From Anodontia alba (lineage: Eukaryota > Mollusca > Bivalvia > Lucinida > Lucinidae), in assembly GCA_964016985.1 (NCBI GenBank), contig OZ024831.1, positions 23,798,609 to 23,862,608 of the forward strand: 64,000 bases of DNA, given 5' to 3'. Made by a program: the position numbers and the translations under genes. Within the stretch, counting starts at the first letter, position 1. Each line of letters starts with the position of its first letter. The notes under the pieces were generated by a model. The model did no database searches. It was given only the letters and a program-made list of their open reading frames with translations, and had not been told where the DNA came from. This document shows positions 44,840-55,900 of the stretch, piece after piece.

Positions 44840-45318
44840 TTAAGATGGTGGCCATCTTGGATTTCCGATCGAAACGATTTTAACTATTTTTAATGTACAA
44901 GTCACCCTAATGCTTTCTACTAAATTTCGAATTAATTGGCCCAGGGGTGTAGGAGGAGTAGGCTTTTAAACCCGTTGTTGACGACAATCGACGAACGACA
45001 CCAGATGGACATTGATTTCCAATCTAAACGATTTTAGCAAATTTTGATCTACCAGTCACCAAGATGGTTCCTACTAAGATTCGAGTCAATTGGCCTTTCG
45101 GTTCAGGAGAAGAAGCAAAAAAAAAAAAAAGAAAATAGATATTTGAGATGGTGGCCATCTTGGATTTCCGATCGAAACGATTTTAACTATTTTTAATGTA
45201 CAAGTCACCCTAATGCTTTCTACTAAATTTCGAATTAATTGGCCCAGGGGTGTAGGAGGAGTAGGCTTTTAAACCCGTTGTTGACGACAATCGACGAACG
45301 ACACCAGACGGACATTGA
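43850..45318. repeat. Tandem array, about 150 bp units, ending in a 300 bp duplication
   Basis: Units contain CAAGATAGCGGCCATCTTGG, TTTCCGATCAGAA, TTTTGATCTACAAGTCAC, CCTACCAAGTTTCAAGTCA and GGTTCAGGAGAAGAAGC. About nine units; the last two are repeated almost exactly as 44701-45013 and 45014-45313, which end in GGCCCAGGGGTGTAGGAGG and ACGACACCAGAYGGACATTG. The A run in each copy differs in length (about 28 and 13). Confidence 0.85.
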
Positions 45319-45390
45319 GCTAATAACGGATGACACCAATTAAGGACAGCAATGGAAACAGACATGCAAATTATGCAAATGTTTGTAAAG

Positions 45391-45391
45391 C

Positions 45392-45457
<66 letters not shown>
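45391..45457. repeat. (AC)n microsatellite
   Basis: About 33 uninterrupted AC units. Confidence 0.97.
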
Positions 45458-45462
<5 letters not shown>

Positions 45463-45680
45463 TCACAGATGTGTATGCATATACAACGGACTATACCAAG
45501 AATGGAGGAAATGGAAATGATTGTAGGCATGCAACTAGGTGGGAAAGTAGTATAAATGTCAGTCATAGTTGTAAATGCTATAACTGAACAAGTAAAGCTC
45601 AGCATAAAATATTGTCTATAAAAATAAGACGACCGAAGTGTTTCATTAATTCAAAGATTATTTTCGGCCCAGCCAAAATA

Positions 45681-46434
45681 TACTCAACAAAATCAGTAAA
45701 GGGTCACCAGCTTCAGTTTCTCTTTGATTAACAGTCACATGCAACCCGTCAGTTGTTAAAATTATTCTATGGATAATACTGCAATTCGCAAGCCCATTTC
45801 AATAAGCTCAACATGTTAGCTATATGTTCAGCTACCAAAGTGTCAATGGTGCGAACATTGCCAGTCTTGAAGATTCTGAGAAAAATGGGAAATTATGAAA
45901 AAATAACTTTTTATCCTAAAATGATGTTTTTTTTTTTGTTTTTTTTTTTTTTTTTTTTTTTAGAATATCTGAAATTTTCTATTTTTAGTAAAAACAATGA
46001 TTTACCCCAAACACAATCTTGCAAATTTCACTTTCTTAGAAGTAAAAGACACACGGATATGGCCAGAAAAAGAGGTCAACCTATTAAGTGGCTAAAATTG
46101 CCTTGATGATTCCTCATAGACCGTGAATAATCTATAGTGGGTACCTCTAGGAAAATGTGAGTTTCTATGATTTTGATCACAGGTTAAAATCAAGACATTA
46201 CTTATCATATTCAAATGTCAATTGTTTGTATCTGGGTAAAAAGTAGCGTTTTAGGAATTTTAAAATGACAATTCTCCTTTCAAAATTTGTTGTTGGAAAC
46301 ACTCCTTTTTGGGTTCCATTTAAGAAACAATCAACAATATTTCAATATCTTCTGTAGTTTTGTCCATAGAGTCGGTCAAAGTTTGCATATATGGAAAATT
46401 GCACTAAGTGATCCTTAGATTATTTTGTTGAGTA
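45681..46434. mobile_element. Tc1/mariner-like nonautonomous element, 754 bp
   Basis: Inverted ends TACTCAACAAAATCA and TTATTTTGTTGAGTA, followed inward by similar GGGTCAC/GTGATCC, with TA on both sides (45679-45680 and 46435-46436). The interior encodes no transposase and contains a poly(T) tract at 45925-45961. The frame at 45813-46106 is across that tract and not a gene. Confidence 0.7.
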
Positions 46435-47083
46435 TAGGATTTCACTTACTGTGACAGTTTCGGTTAAACAGAAGCTGTCACAGTAAATGAAAATTCCTAT
46501 TAAGATAAGACGAAAAGAATCTTTGAATTACGAGCGTAATATATTTTATTATGATGAACGTATTTTTCATATCCTTTCTCACTGACTGTTCTTATACCTC
46601 TGTTAATATTATTTTTCCCATCCTTTGCTACAAAATATTCTCTTCGCGCAGATTAATCATTAATCTATGAAATTATTTTTCAATACCAGTTTGGTATAAC
46701 GAGTCTGCTTGTTACTTTTTTCTTCCTGTAGTGTGCTTGAGAGCTCGTTAAGTGACAATTCAAACATTGATCGATTCTATAAGGAGAATTGATCGGTTCT
46801 ATAAGGTGCTGTTAGGCTATTGATACTTTTCCAAATTATATGCTTTTATGTGTAGCAGAACTGACTCTGCTAATATCACAGAAAACTTTTCAATATTGGA
46901 TTATTGGCGCCCTACAAAAGCGCCTTGTTTGTATTGGGTTAATCAGTAACAACCCTAGAACTGTAAACGCGCCAAAGCGAATTGCAATTTAGAAATTGTG
47001 TTCATCAAGAAAATCTGTTGGTGGAATATATCGCACCAATTAAGGAGTTATAGAATCTACTATCCCACACACTTGCAACTTGG

Positions 47084-47090
47084 TATAAAA
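47084..47090 (+). promoter_or_regulatory. Possible TATA box
   Basis: TATAAAA, 137 bases upstream of the candidate start codon at 47227. It would place transcription start near 47115-47120 and leave a 5' leader of about 110 bases. Confidence 0.3.
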
Positions 47091-47226
47091 TTCTTTCACG
47101 GGAGATAGTAGCTTTCATTTCGGTGTACCATCTGAAGTAGCACCACTTTTTTTGAGGACGTCATAGTTGTTTTAAAAGTAGTTTGGATTTCATAGCTATT
47201 AGATTATAGTTTATTTAAATATAACT

Positions 47227-47352
47227 ATGCATTTTCTGACAGTGTTTACATCACTTGCCTTCTTTGGTGTATCATTGGCATGGTACAAGAACAAAGCTGG
47301 AAGCAACAACGAAGATTATGGAGGATGGCTGCCAAACAGACGAAGCTTACAT
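47227..47352 (+). CDS. Candidate first coding exon of a small secreted protein
   Basis: ATG at 47227 opens a 42-codon frame that reaches a consensus splice donor, CAT|GTAAGT, at 47352/47353 in phase 0; without splicing a stop follows two codons later. The start of the peptide, MHFLTVFTSLAFFGVSLA, looks like a signal peptide (short N-region, hydrophobic core, small residues at the likely cleavage site). The mature part begins WYKNKAGSNNEDYGGWLP and continues NRRSLH, with a dibasic RR of the kind cut in peptide precursors. A TATAAAA lies upstream. I do not recognise the family; no downstream exon could be identified. A secreted peptide precursor is an inference. Confidence 0.4.
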
Positions 47353-47362
47353 GTAAGTTGAT

Positions 47363-47590
47363 GAAGTTTTCAAGGGTTCCATAAAATAGCATATAATCAG
47401 AGCTGGGTGATACAGTTTTCTACTTTAAACGAGAAATATGCTAAACCAGTCTTTCCTCTTTTTTTTTTTACATGTGTTTGTGTTTTGGGAAAGTAGTGAA
47501 ATACCTTTATGTAGACACATCGGAATTCACATGCATCACTAAAACGTGCAATAACAGTAAGATAAATTATAGTTTAATTTTTCAACTCTG
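47363..47590. other. Presumed intron or intergenic DNA after the candidate exon
   Basis: No repeat or coding frame recognised; T-run at 47459-47469. Confidence 0.35.
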
Positions 47591-47604
47591 CAGTCCAGAA
47601 ATAA

Positions 47605-47745
47605 AGCTTTGCAAACAGCGTAGATCCAGATGAGACGGCTCATATTGACAAAATAAAAACGGCAAACAGCGAAGGTCCAGATGAGACGGTTCAAATGAGC
47701 CGTATCATCAGCATCAACGCTGTTTACCTTTTCTATTTTGACAAT
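47605..47745. repeat. F/P-type hairpin, doubled left arm
   Basis: GCAAACAGCGTAGATCCAGA followed 50 bp later by GGCAAACAGCGAAGGTCCAG, then the right arm ATGAGCCGTATCATCAGC and ACGCTGTTTACC. The left arm is duplicated. Confidence 0.6.
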
Positions 47746-47796
47746 ATGTCGTTTGGCATTTTGTTTTTGACTTAAAAAATAATAAACTTTTCAAAA

Positions 47797-47990
47797 TTAG
47801 AAAAAAAATGAAAAGAAAATCGAAAAAAAAAAAAAACAACCAAAAAACACAAAAAAAAAAACAAACAAAAAAACAAAAAAACAAAAAAAAAATAAAACAC
47901 AAAAAAAAAAAAAAAAAAAAAAAAACCACAAAAAAAAAAAAAAAAACACACAAAAAAAACAACAACAAACAAAAAACAAAAACCCAGAAG
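47797..47990. repeat. A-rich low-complexity tract
   Basis: Almost only A with scattered C; open frames on both strands (KKKK / FFFF) are artefacts. Confidence 0.95.
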
Positions 47991-47999
47991 AATCCGTTT

Positions 48000-48770
48000 T
48001 AGAAAGTCATGTGTGAAAGGGATAACAATATTTGCTTCAGTAAGAAACGCTACTCCTCGTTCCTTCCAAAGAAAGTAGACACTAAACTTGATACTTATTT
48101 ATACAGACTATAAAGAAACTTTAGAGGCTGCTTAATTGTTTCTGTCTGCTACTAAGGAAACGGTAGTAACTGTTATGACTTAGAAGTGCTATTTTTCACT
48201 TTTCCGGGAGTGAAAAATAAAACTGAAATTCAAGGAAAAGAACGATAGTGTTAAAATATGATATTTTCTGAGAAATATGTCATTTTCTGCGGCGTCTGAT
48301 CTGGGCCTGTACTGTTTGCCTAGGTCCCACAAAAGGGAATGTAGGTGCGAGGACTACCAATGACTCTAAGTTGGAGGAAAAGAGATCTGCAATAAAATTC
48401 CTGCTTTAAGAGGTTAAAAAAACTTACAACATTTTTCAAAGTTTGCAGAAAAGTTTTTCTAAAGCCTGCATATCCCGTTCAACCTTTTATAGCTAGGTTA
48501 TACAGTTTAGGGAAGGCAGTACAAGCGTGAGGAGCAAGCGTAAGTCAGAACTGAAATAAAGGCTCGCTGGAAACAAATATGAGACCAAGGCGGCTTTGGC
48601 TTCAGCTGTAAATCGGTACCGCAGTAATAGATCTATTTCGTTGTTTGCATAAGGAATACAAAAGCCCCCACGAGGATGGCAGAAGTGTATAGAAGTAGGT
48701 TGGGAAGTCTTTAAAAACGAATTAAAAGAATTTTGGAAACATATTAACGGCTTTTGAGAAAGAGTAAAAA
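48000..48770. other. Unassigned DNA
   Basis: One partial F/P hairpin arm (TGCGGCGTCTGATCTGGGCC at 48289). Nothing else recognised. Confidence 0.4.
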
Positions 48771-48951
48771 GTCAAGATATTTTCTGACCGTCCTTCGTAT
48801 CAGAACCAATATCAACCCAGAGCACCCATATCATTCCAAGGGCCTTTGGCCCTCCCTCGTGATGATACAGATGAAGGGTTGATGTTGGGTCTGATATGAA
48901 AATTGCCATATCATGTTCTGTCATATATATATATTTTTCTGACACACTTAC

Positions 48952-49023
48952 CTTAATCATATCATATTCGCTGTCCGACCCAACGACATTGTTTACGAAA
49001 GACAATACAAGGCAGATGACTAG
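48952..49023 (-). CDS. Possible internal exon with a signal-peptide-like segment
   Basis: On the minus strand, TTATCGCAG is followed by 72 bases open in one frame and then AAG|GTAAGT. The encoded segment starts LVICLVLSFVNNVVGS and ends DSEYDMIK: a hydrophobic stretch, small residues and an acidic tail, as at the end of a signal peptide. An in-frame TAA lies a few codons upstream and there is no ATG, so it would have to be spliced to an upstream exon. Polypyrimidine content before the acceptor is poor. Function unknown. Confidence 0.25.
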
Positions 49024-49469
49024 CTGCGATAACAAGGTGTTTTAGATGTGAATAGAACACCCAAAACTTCCGAGTGTTCCGAATACGGTAGTGTTCCTCA
49101 TATTCTAGGGAGAATATGGGTCTCATAGGTGATATGGACTTTTCTCTCTAGGGAATGACAGAGGTTTTGGCTAATTTTAGCCTGATACAGTCTAACTTTA
49201 GCCTGATAGAGTCTTCTAGCTATACAATAATGACAGGAGTATGAAACTTATGTCTGTATCGCATATGTTAATATATATATATTTTAATAAATATATGATA
49301 ATTTGAATTATCCAACATGAACAGTAATATTGATATGTCATTTAGAACTCTACATTTTAGCCGCATCGCGGGTTCCGTCGAATCAATCTTTCAGTGTGCA
49401 TACCCGGCCTCTTAGCAATGCCATATCTCTAGTTTTTTCGGCTGACGTTTTTCTTTGCTATAACAGCAT

Positions 49470-50109
49470 TTTCGCTCAACTGAGCCTTTAGGCTCATAGG
49501 TTAGCTTATAGTGTAGGCGGGCTCCGTCCTCCGTCCGTCCGTCATCTTCCGTCATCCGGCGTCCACACTCTTCAAATGCCTTCTTCTCAGAAACCACTTG
49601 GCCAATCAAAGCCAAATATAATACGGAGCTTTGATGGGTAGGGAGAATGTAAGTTTGTTCCCGGCATCTGGGTCACATGACCAAGATGGCCTCCCCGCCC
49701 ATATATGGTAAAAATCCTTTAAAATCTTCTTCTCTAGAACCAGAGGGCTTTGGATTGACCTTGACTCTTTTTACATGAACTCCTACAGGCAAAACTTTAA
49801 AAAAAATTCTTGTTTGAAACTAGAAGGCCCAGGCCTTTGATATTTAGTATGCAGCTTTATCATGCAGACCTCTACCAAGATTATTCAAATTATAGCCCTG
49901 GGGTAAAAAATGGACCCTCCACAGGGTTCACTTGCTTTTGTTAGACTCATATAGGATTAAAACTTCTTCTCTGAAACTAGAGGGCACACTGGGCCAATCA
50001 AAGCCAAATTTTAAGTGGAGCCTCCATGGTTTGGGGAACGAAAGTTTCTTCGCCATATTTGGATTACACGATAAAAATGACCGCCATGCCCATAGCTTGT
50101 AAAAACTCT

Positions 50110-50145
<36 letters not shown>

Positions 50146-50460
50146 AATAAATAAATAAAAATCTTCTTGTGTGAAACTAGAAGGCTTAGGCTTTTGACAT
50201 TTGGTACTTAGTTTAATCTAGTAGACCTTTACCAAGAGTGTTTATATTATAGCTCAGGGATAAAAAATTGCTCCGCCCCAGGGGTCACTTGTTTTACATA
50301 GACTCGTACGAGGAAAAACAAACTATAAAAACCTTCTTGTGTAAAGCTTGAAGGCACACGTCTTTGATATTTTGTATGTCACATTATCAAAGCCATATTT
50401 TATGTGAATTTCTGTTTCGTCTAATTAAAGCTAAATTCCATACCAGGTTACTGTAGGATA
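49470..50460. repeat. Dispersed repeat with loosely repeated units
   Basis: Starts near TTAGCTTATAGTGTAGGCGG and CCGTCCGTCCGTCATCTTCC. Units share CTTCTCTGAAACTAGAGG, GCCAATCAAAGCCAAA and GTAAAAATC at intervals of about 300-350 bp (49580, 49970, 50390). The opening resembles the leader of the 11.6 kb array. Short frames here show no domain. Confidence 0.6.
50111..50158. repeat. Poly(A) with AAAT units
   Basis: About 33 A followed by AAATAAATAAAT. Confidence 0.9.
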
Positions 50461-50554
50461 CAGAAACCAAATGTTTATCAAACAATGCTGTCCTCATTCT
50501 TTAAAAACTCTTCCATTCTTTAAAAATGTTACCATAAGCTTGCTTGCTTAGAAA

Positions 50555-50650
50555 AACAAACCAAAACAAAAAAACAAAACAAAAAACAAAACAAAAAAAA
50601 AAAAAAAAACAAAAAACAAAACAAAAAAAAAACAACAAAAAACAAACAAA
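50555..50650. repeat. A/C low-complexity tract
   Basis: AAAACAAAAAA-type sequence; overlapping open frames are artefacts. Confidence 0.9.
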
Positions 50651-50896
50651 TGTCTCAGGTGAGCTGCAGGGCCATTGGTCGTCTGGTTTTCCCAAGACGC
50701 GGCTGATATTGTTTGACGCAATGCTGAAAATATGGAGTTCATTATTTCAATGTTTTCTTTGTAACTGGATACTGAATAAAATCGGTCTGCACACTGTACA
50801 TATTCTGCAAGTTTATAGAAAAGGAGAAGTAAACAACTTCCGGCGTTAATATTAGTTTATATCTGGTGAATAAATTTGATTTGTAAACAAAACAAA

Positions 50897-50990
50897 ACAC
50901 ACACATACATAAACACACACATACGCATGCACTCGCGCGCGCGCGCGCGCACGCACGCACGCACACACACACACACACACACACACATAC
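50897..50990. repeat. Compound (AC)n-(CG)n-(AC)n tract
   Basis: AC units, then CTCGCGCGCGCGCGCGCGC at 50932-50950, then GCAC and AC units. Alternating purine-pyrimidine over about 90 bases favours Z-DNA. Confidence 0.95.
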
Positions 50991-51514
50991 CATCTCAAGA
51001 GAATCACAAATTCGACAACTGACTTGTGACAGGTTTTCTATCTACCTCTTTCACCCTTGAGAGATTCTTATAGTCTTGCATACCAGATAAGAAAATCCTA
51101 GATTTATCCCTGGGATAGAAATTATTATCCAGGGTAAGATAAAAATTGAGAAATCTCACGTGTTTGAAGTTCTCTGGTTGTAATGGACGTCAAGTACGTC
51201 ATCGTAAAGGTTTATCTCACTGAACGTAATGACGCCATTAAATGCCACAGTAATGTCATGACAATATGGCGGACGTCAGCAATTTACGTGACTGCATTAT
51301 TGAAAATCTACGTTCAGAAATAAAAGGTGTGCAAGGAAAAGAATCTATTATGGACAAGAAAAAGAATCTAGGATACCCCTCACACTAATGGTAGATTCTC
51401 GTATTATTTTTGAGCTTAATGTTTTGTCATAGGAAGAATAATTAATTATACTATCTGTATTATTCACTCGAGTCTTTGGAACGTTTCGGCTGAAAACCGC
51501 CTAAGGATTGAGTG

Positions 51515-51910
<396 letters not shown>

Positions 51911-52172
51911 AACACAAAGATTGGACCCTGCGGTCACACTCCTTTGATATCCTGCATCTGCCATGTATACATATATGTTCTTATTCATCAAACAATGCCC
52001 TGTCGCTCCGTCCCAGTATCTTAAGCACAATATTTAGCCTGCATGCAAAAGAAATAAAAAATGAGAGCCTGAATACTGTAGCCCAGTAGTGCTACATGTA
52101 ATTACATAACGTCTCTGTAAGACGAGTCATTATAAGACGTTTTATTATCAGACGGATATAAGACGGTTTAAT

Positions 52173-52302
52173 GATGAACCCCAAAAGTGTTGTATTCAAA
52201 CAAAAATGAATAAATTATATAGAAAAATGACCATTTAAGGTCATTTTTCTATGTAATATATACATTTTGGTTTAAATACAACGCCTTTGGGGTTCATCTC
52301 AT
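52173..52302. mobile_element. Foldback MITE, arms of about 60 bases
   Basis: GATGAACCCCAAAAGTGTTG at the left and the inverted CAACGCCTTTGGGGTTCATC at the right, centre GAAAAATGACC / GGTCATTTTTC. Arms differ at several positions. Frames at 52241-52502 overlap it. Confidence 0.7.
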
Positions 52303-52652
52303 TTATTGTTTCCGTACAGTCTGGTTGTTTAGGTAACACAGTTTTGGCTTTGGATCCAAGCAATAGTGGTATAAAGAAGTCAAAGTGTATAATAATGTTT
52401 GTTTTCCCTTCATTAAAAAATTTATGCGCATCCAAGAGAGCGTTCCATATGCGCTATGCTGGCAACGAAGCCCAAGATAAACAATGCACCTGCGATGTTT
52501 GATCGGACCTTCTCTATGTGGATCTTGTAAAGTTAAGATATTTTCATCTAATTAGCGGGAAGTCTAAAATTGATTTAAGGCTAAAATCTTTGGAGAAGTT
52601 TGCGGAGATTGCCCACTACAACTTTTTTGCTAAAAATATTTCTCTAAAATCC

Positions 52653-52696
52653 AAAAAAAAAAAAAAAAAAGTTATAATTGCGAAAAATTAATCGGG

Positions 52697-52731
<35 letters not shown>
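52653..52731. repeat. Two poly(A) runs
   Basis: 18 A at 52653-52670 and about 35 A at 52697-52731, separated by GTTATAATTGCG-type sequence. Confidence 0.9.
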
Positions 52732-52732
<1 letters not shown>

Positions 52733-52986
52733 GAGTTAAGGGTGTTGTTTCCTGAAGAACGCCAGTTTTTCCACTAGATAGTATCGGTCCAAAATTATAT
52801 CTGTTCATAAGGAAAGAGTTCATATGCAATATTCGTACAATGAAGGTCTAAGGTATCATTTTTCGTATTACCATATCGACGTGGCATCGACGTTGATCCG
52901 AATTGTGAAAACATGATGTGTCCGACGGGAAGGCATGTAAAACCCTATACACTATCTGCTATCGAATAATGGAATAGAAGGGACAT

Positions 52987-55900
52987 TACGGTAGTAAGCT
53001 TGATATTCGGACACCTTTACATCCTACCATACTTATCCTAAATTTTGAACGTCCATTGTTCCTCAACATTCGGACACCTTAACACGCTACCATACTTATA
53101 CTAAACTTTGAACGTTCATTGTTCCTAAACATTCGGACACCTTAACATCCTACAATACTTATCCTAAACTTTGAACGCCCATTATTCCTAAACATTCGGA
53201 CACATTAACATCCTTCCATACGTGTCCTATTCTTCGAACGTCCATTGTTCCTAAACATTCGGACACATTAGCATCCTTCCATACGTGTCCCAATCTTTGA
53301 ACGTCCATTGTTCGTAAACATTCGGACACATTAACATCCTTCCATATCTGTCCTAAACTTTGAACGCCGATTATTCCTAAACATTCGGACACATTAACAT
53401 CCTTCCATACGTGTCCTAATCTTTGAACGTCCTTTGTTCCTAAACATTCGGACATCTTTACATCCTTCCATACTTATCCTAAACCTTTAACGTCCATTGT
53501 TCCTAAACATTCGGACACCTATATATCCATTCATACTTGTCCTAAACTTTGAACGTCCATTGTTCCCAAACATTCGGACACCTTAAAATCCTTCCATACT
53601 TGTCCTAAACTTTGAATGTCAATTGGTCCTAAACATTCGGACATATTAACATCCTTCCATACTTATCCTACTCTTTGAACGGCCATTGTTCCTAATCATT
53701 CGGATACCTAAACATCCTTCCATACCTGTCCTAAACTTTGAACGTCCATTGTTGCTAAACATTCGGACACCTTAACATCCTTCCATACTTGTCCTAAGCT
53801 TTGGACGTCCATTGTTCCTAAACATTCGGACATCTAAACATCCTTCCATACTTGTCCTAAACTTTGAACGTCCATTGTTCCTAAACATTCGGACACCTTA
53901 ACATCCTTCCATACTTGTCCTTAAATTTCAACGTCCATTGTTCATAAATATTCGGACACCTAAACAGCCTACCATACTTATCCTAAACTTTGAACGTCCA
54001 TTGTTTCTGAACATTCGGACAGCTTAACATCCTTCAATACTTGTCCCAACTTTTGAACGTCCATTTTTCCTCAGAATTCGGTCACCTTAACATCCTTCCA
54101 TACTTGTCCTTAAATTTCAACATCCATTGTTCCTAAACATTCGGACATCTTAACAGCCTACCATACTTATCGTAAACTTTGAACGTCCATTGTTTCTAAA
54201 CATTCGGACATCTTAACATCCTTCCATACTTGTCCTTAAATTTCAACGTCTATTGTTCCTAGACATTCTGACACCTTAACATCCAATCATACTTATCCTT
54301 AACTTTGAACGTTCATTTTTCCTAAACATTCGGACACCTTAACATCCTTCCATACTTATCTTAAACTTTGAACATCCATTGTTCCTAAACATTCGGACAC
54401 CTTAACATCCTACCATACATATCCAAAACTTTGAACGTCAATTGTTTCTTAACATTCGGACACCTTAACATTCTTCCATACTTGTCCTTAAATTTAAACT
54501 CCATTGTTCATAAATATTCGGACACCTATACAGCCTACCATACTTATCCTGAACTTTGAACGTCCATTGTTCCTACGCATTCGGACACCTTAAAATCCTT
54601 CCATACTTGTCCTTAAATTTAAACATCCATTGTTCCTAAACATTCGGACACCTTAACAGCCTACCATACTTGTCCAAAACTTTGAACGTCCATTGTTTCT
54701 AAACATTCAAAAACCTTAACAGCCTATCATTCTTGGTCTTAAATTTGAACGGCCATTGTTCCTAAACATTCGAACACCGTAACAGTCTATCATACTTGTC
54801 CTAAAATTTGGAAGCCCGTCGGTCCTTAACATTCGCACACCGTAACAGCTTACCATACTTGTCCTACGATTTAAACGTCTATTGGCCCTAAACGTTCGGA
54901 CACAACCTAACATACTTGGTCTAAAATTTGAATGTTCATTGTTCCTAAACATTCGGACATTTTAACATCCTACCATACTTGTCCCAAAATTTGAACGTCT
55001 ATTGGTTCTAAACATTCGGACACCGTGACAGACTAACATACTTGTCCTAAAATATGAACGTCCATTGTTCATAAACATTCGACACCGTAACAGCCTACAA
55101 TACTCGCCCTAAAATTCAAACGTCTATTTTCCCCAAATATTCGGACACTGTAACAGCCTAACATAGTTACCCTAAAATTTGAACGTCTATTGTTCCTAAA
55201 CATTCGGACACCGTTACAGCCTACCAAACCTGTCCCAAAATTTGAGCTTCCATTGTTCCTAAACATTCGAACGCCGTTACAGCCTACCAAACTTACACTA
55301 AAATTTGAACGTCCATCGTTCCTTAACATTAGGACACCGTTACAGCCTTCCATACTTGTCCTAAAATTTCAACGTCCATTGTTCCTAAACATTCGGACAC
55401 CTTAACAGCCTACCATACTTATCCTAAACTTTGAACGTCGATTGTTCCTAAACATTCGGACACATTAACATCCTTCCATACTTGTCCTAAACTTTGAACG
55501 TCCATTGTTCCTACACATTCGGACACCTTAACATCCTTCCATACTTGTCCTTAAATTTCAACGTCCATTGTTCCTAAACATTCGGACAACAGAACAGCCT
55601 ACCATACTTATCCTAAACTTTGAACGTCCAGTGTTTCTAAAAATTCGGACACCTTCACATCCTTCCATACTTGTCCTTAAATTCCACCGTCCATTGTTCC
55701 TAAACATTCGGACACCTTAACATCTTACCATACTTATCATAAACTTTGAACGTCCATTGTTCCTAATCATTCGGACACCTTAATATCCTTCCATACTTGT
55801 CCTAAACTTTGAACGTCCATTGTTCCTAAACATTCGGAAACCTTAACATCCTACCATACTTGTCCTAAACTTTGAACGTCCATTGTTCCTAAACATTCGG

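Noticed and set aside
47714..48002. Phe-rich and Lys-rich open frames
   Set aside because: Translations of an A-rich low-complexity tract on the two strands.
49412..49615. 67-residue minus-strand frame with KKAFEECGRRMTEDDGRTED
   Set aside because: Encoded by the CCGTCCGTCCGTC leader of a dispersed repeat, seen in related form at 11.6 kb.
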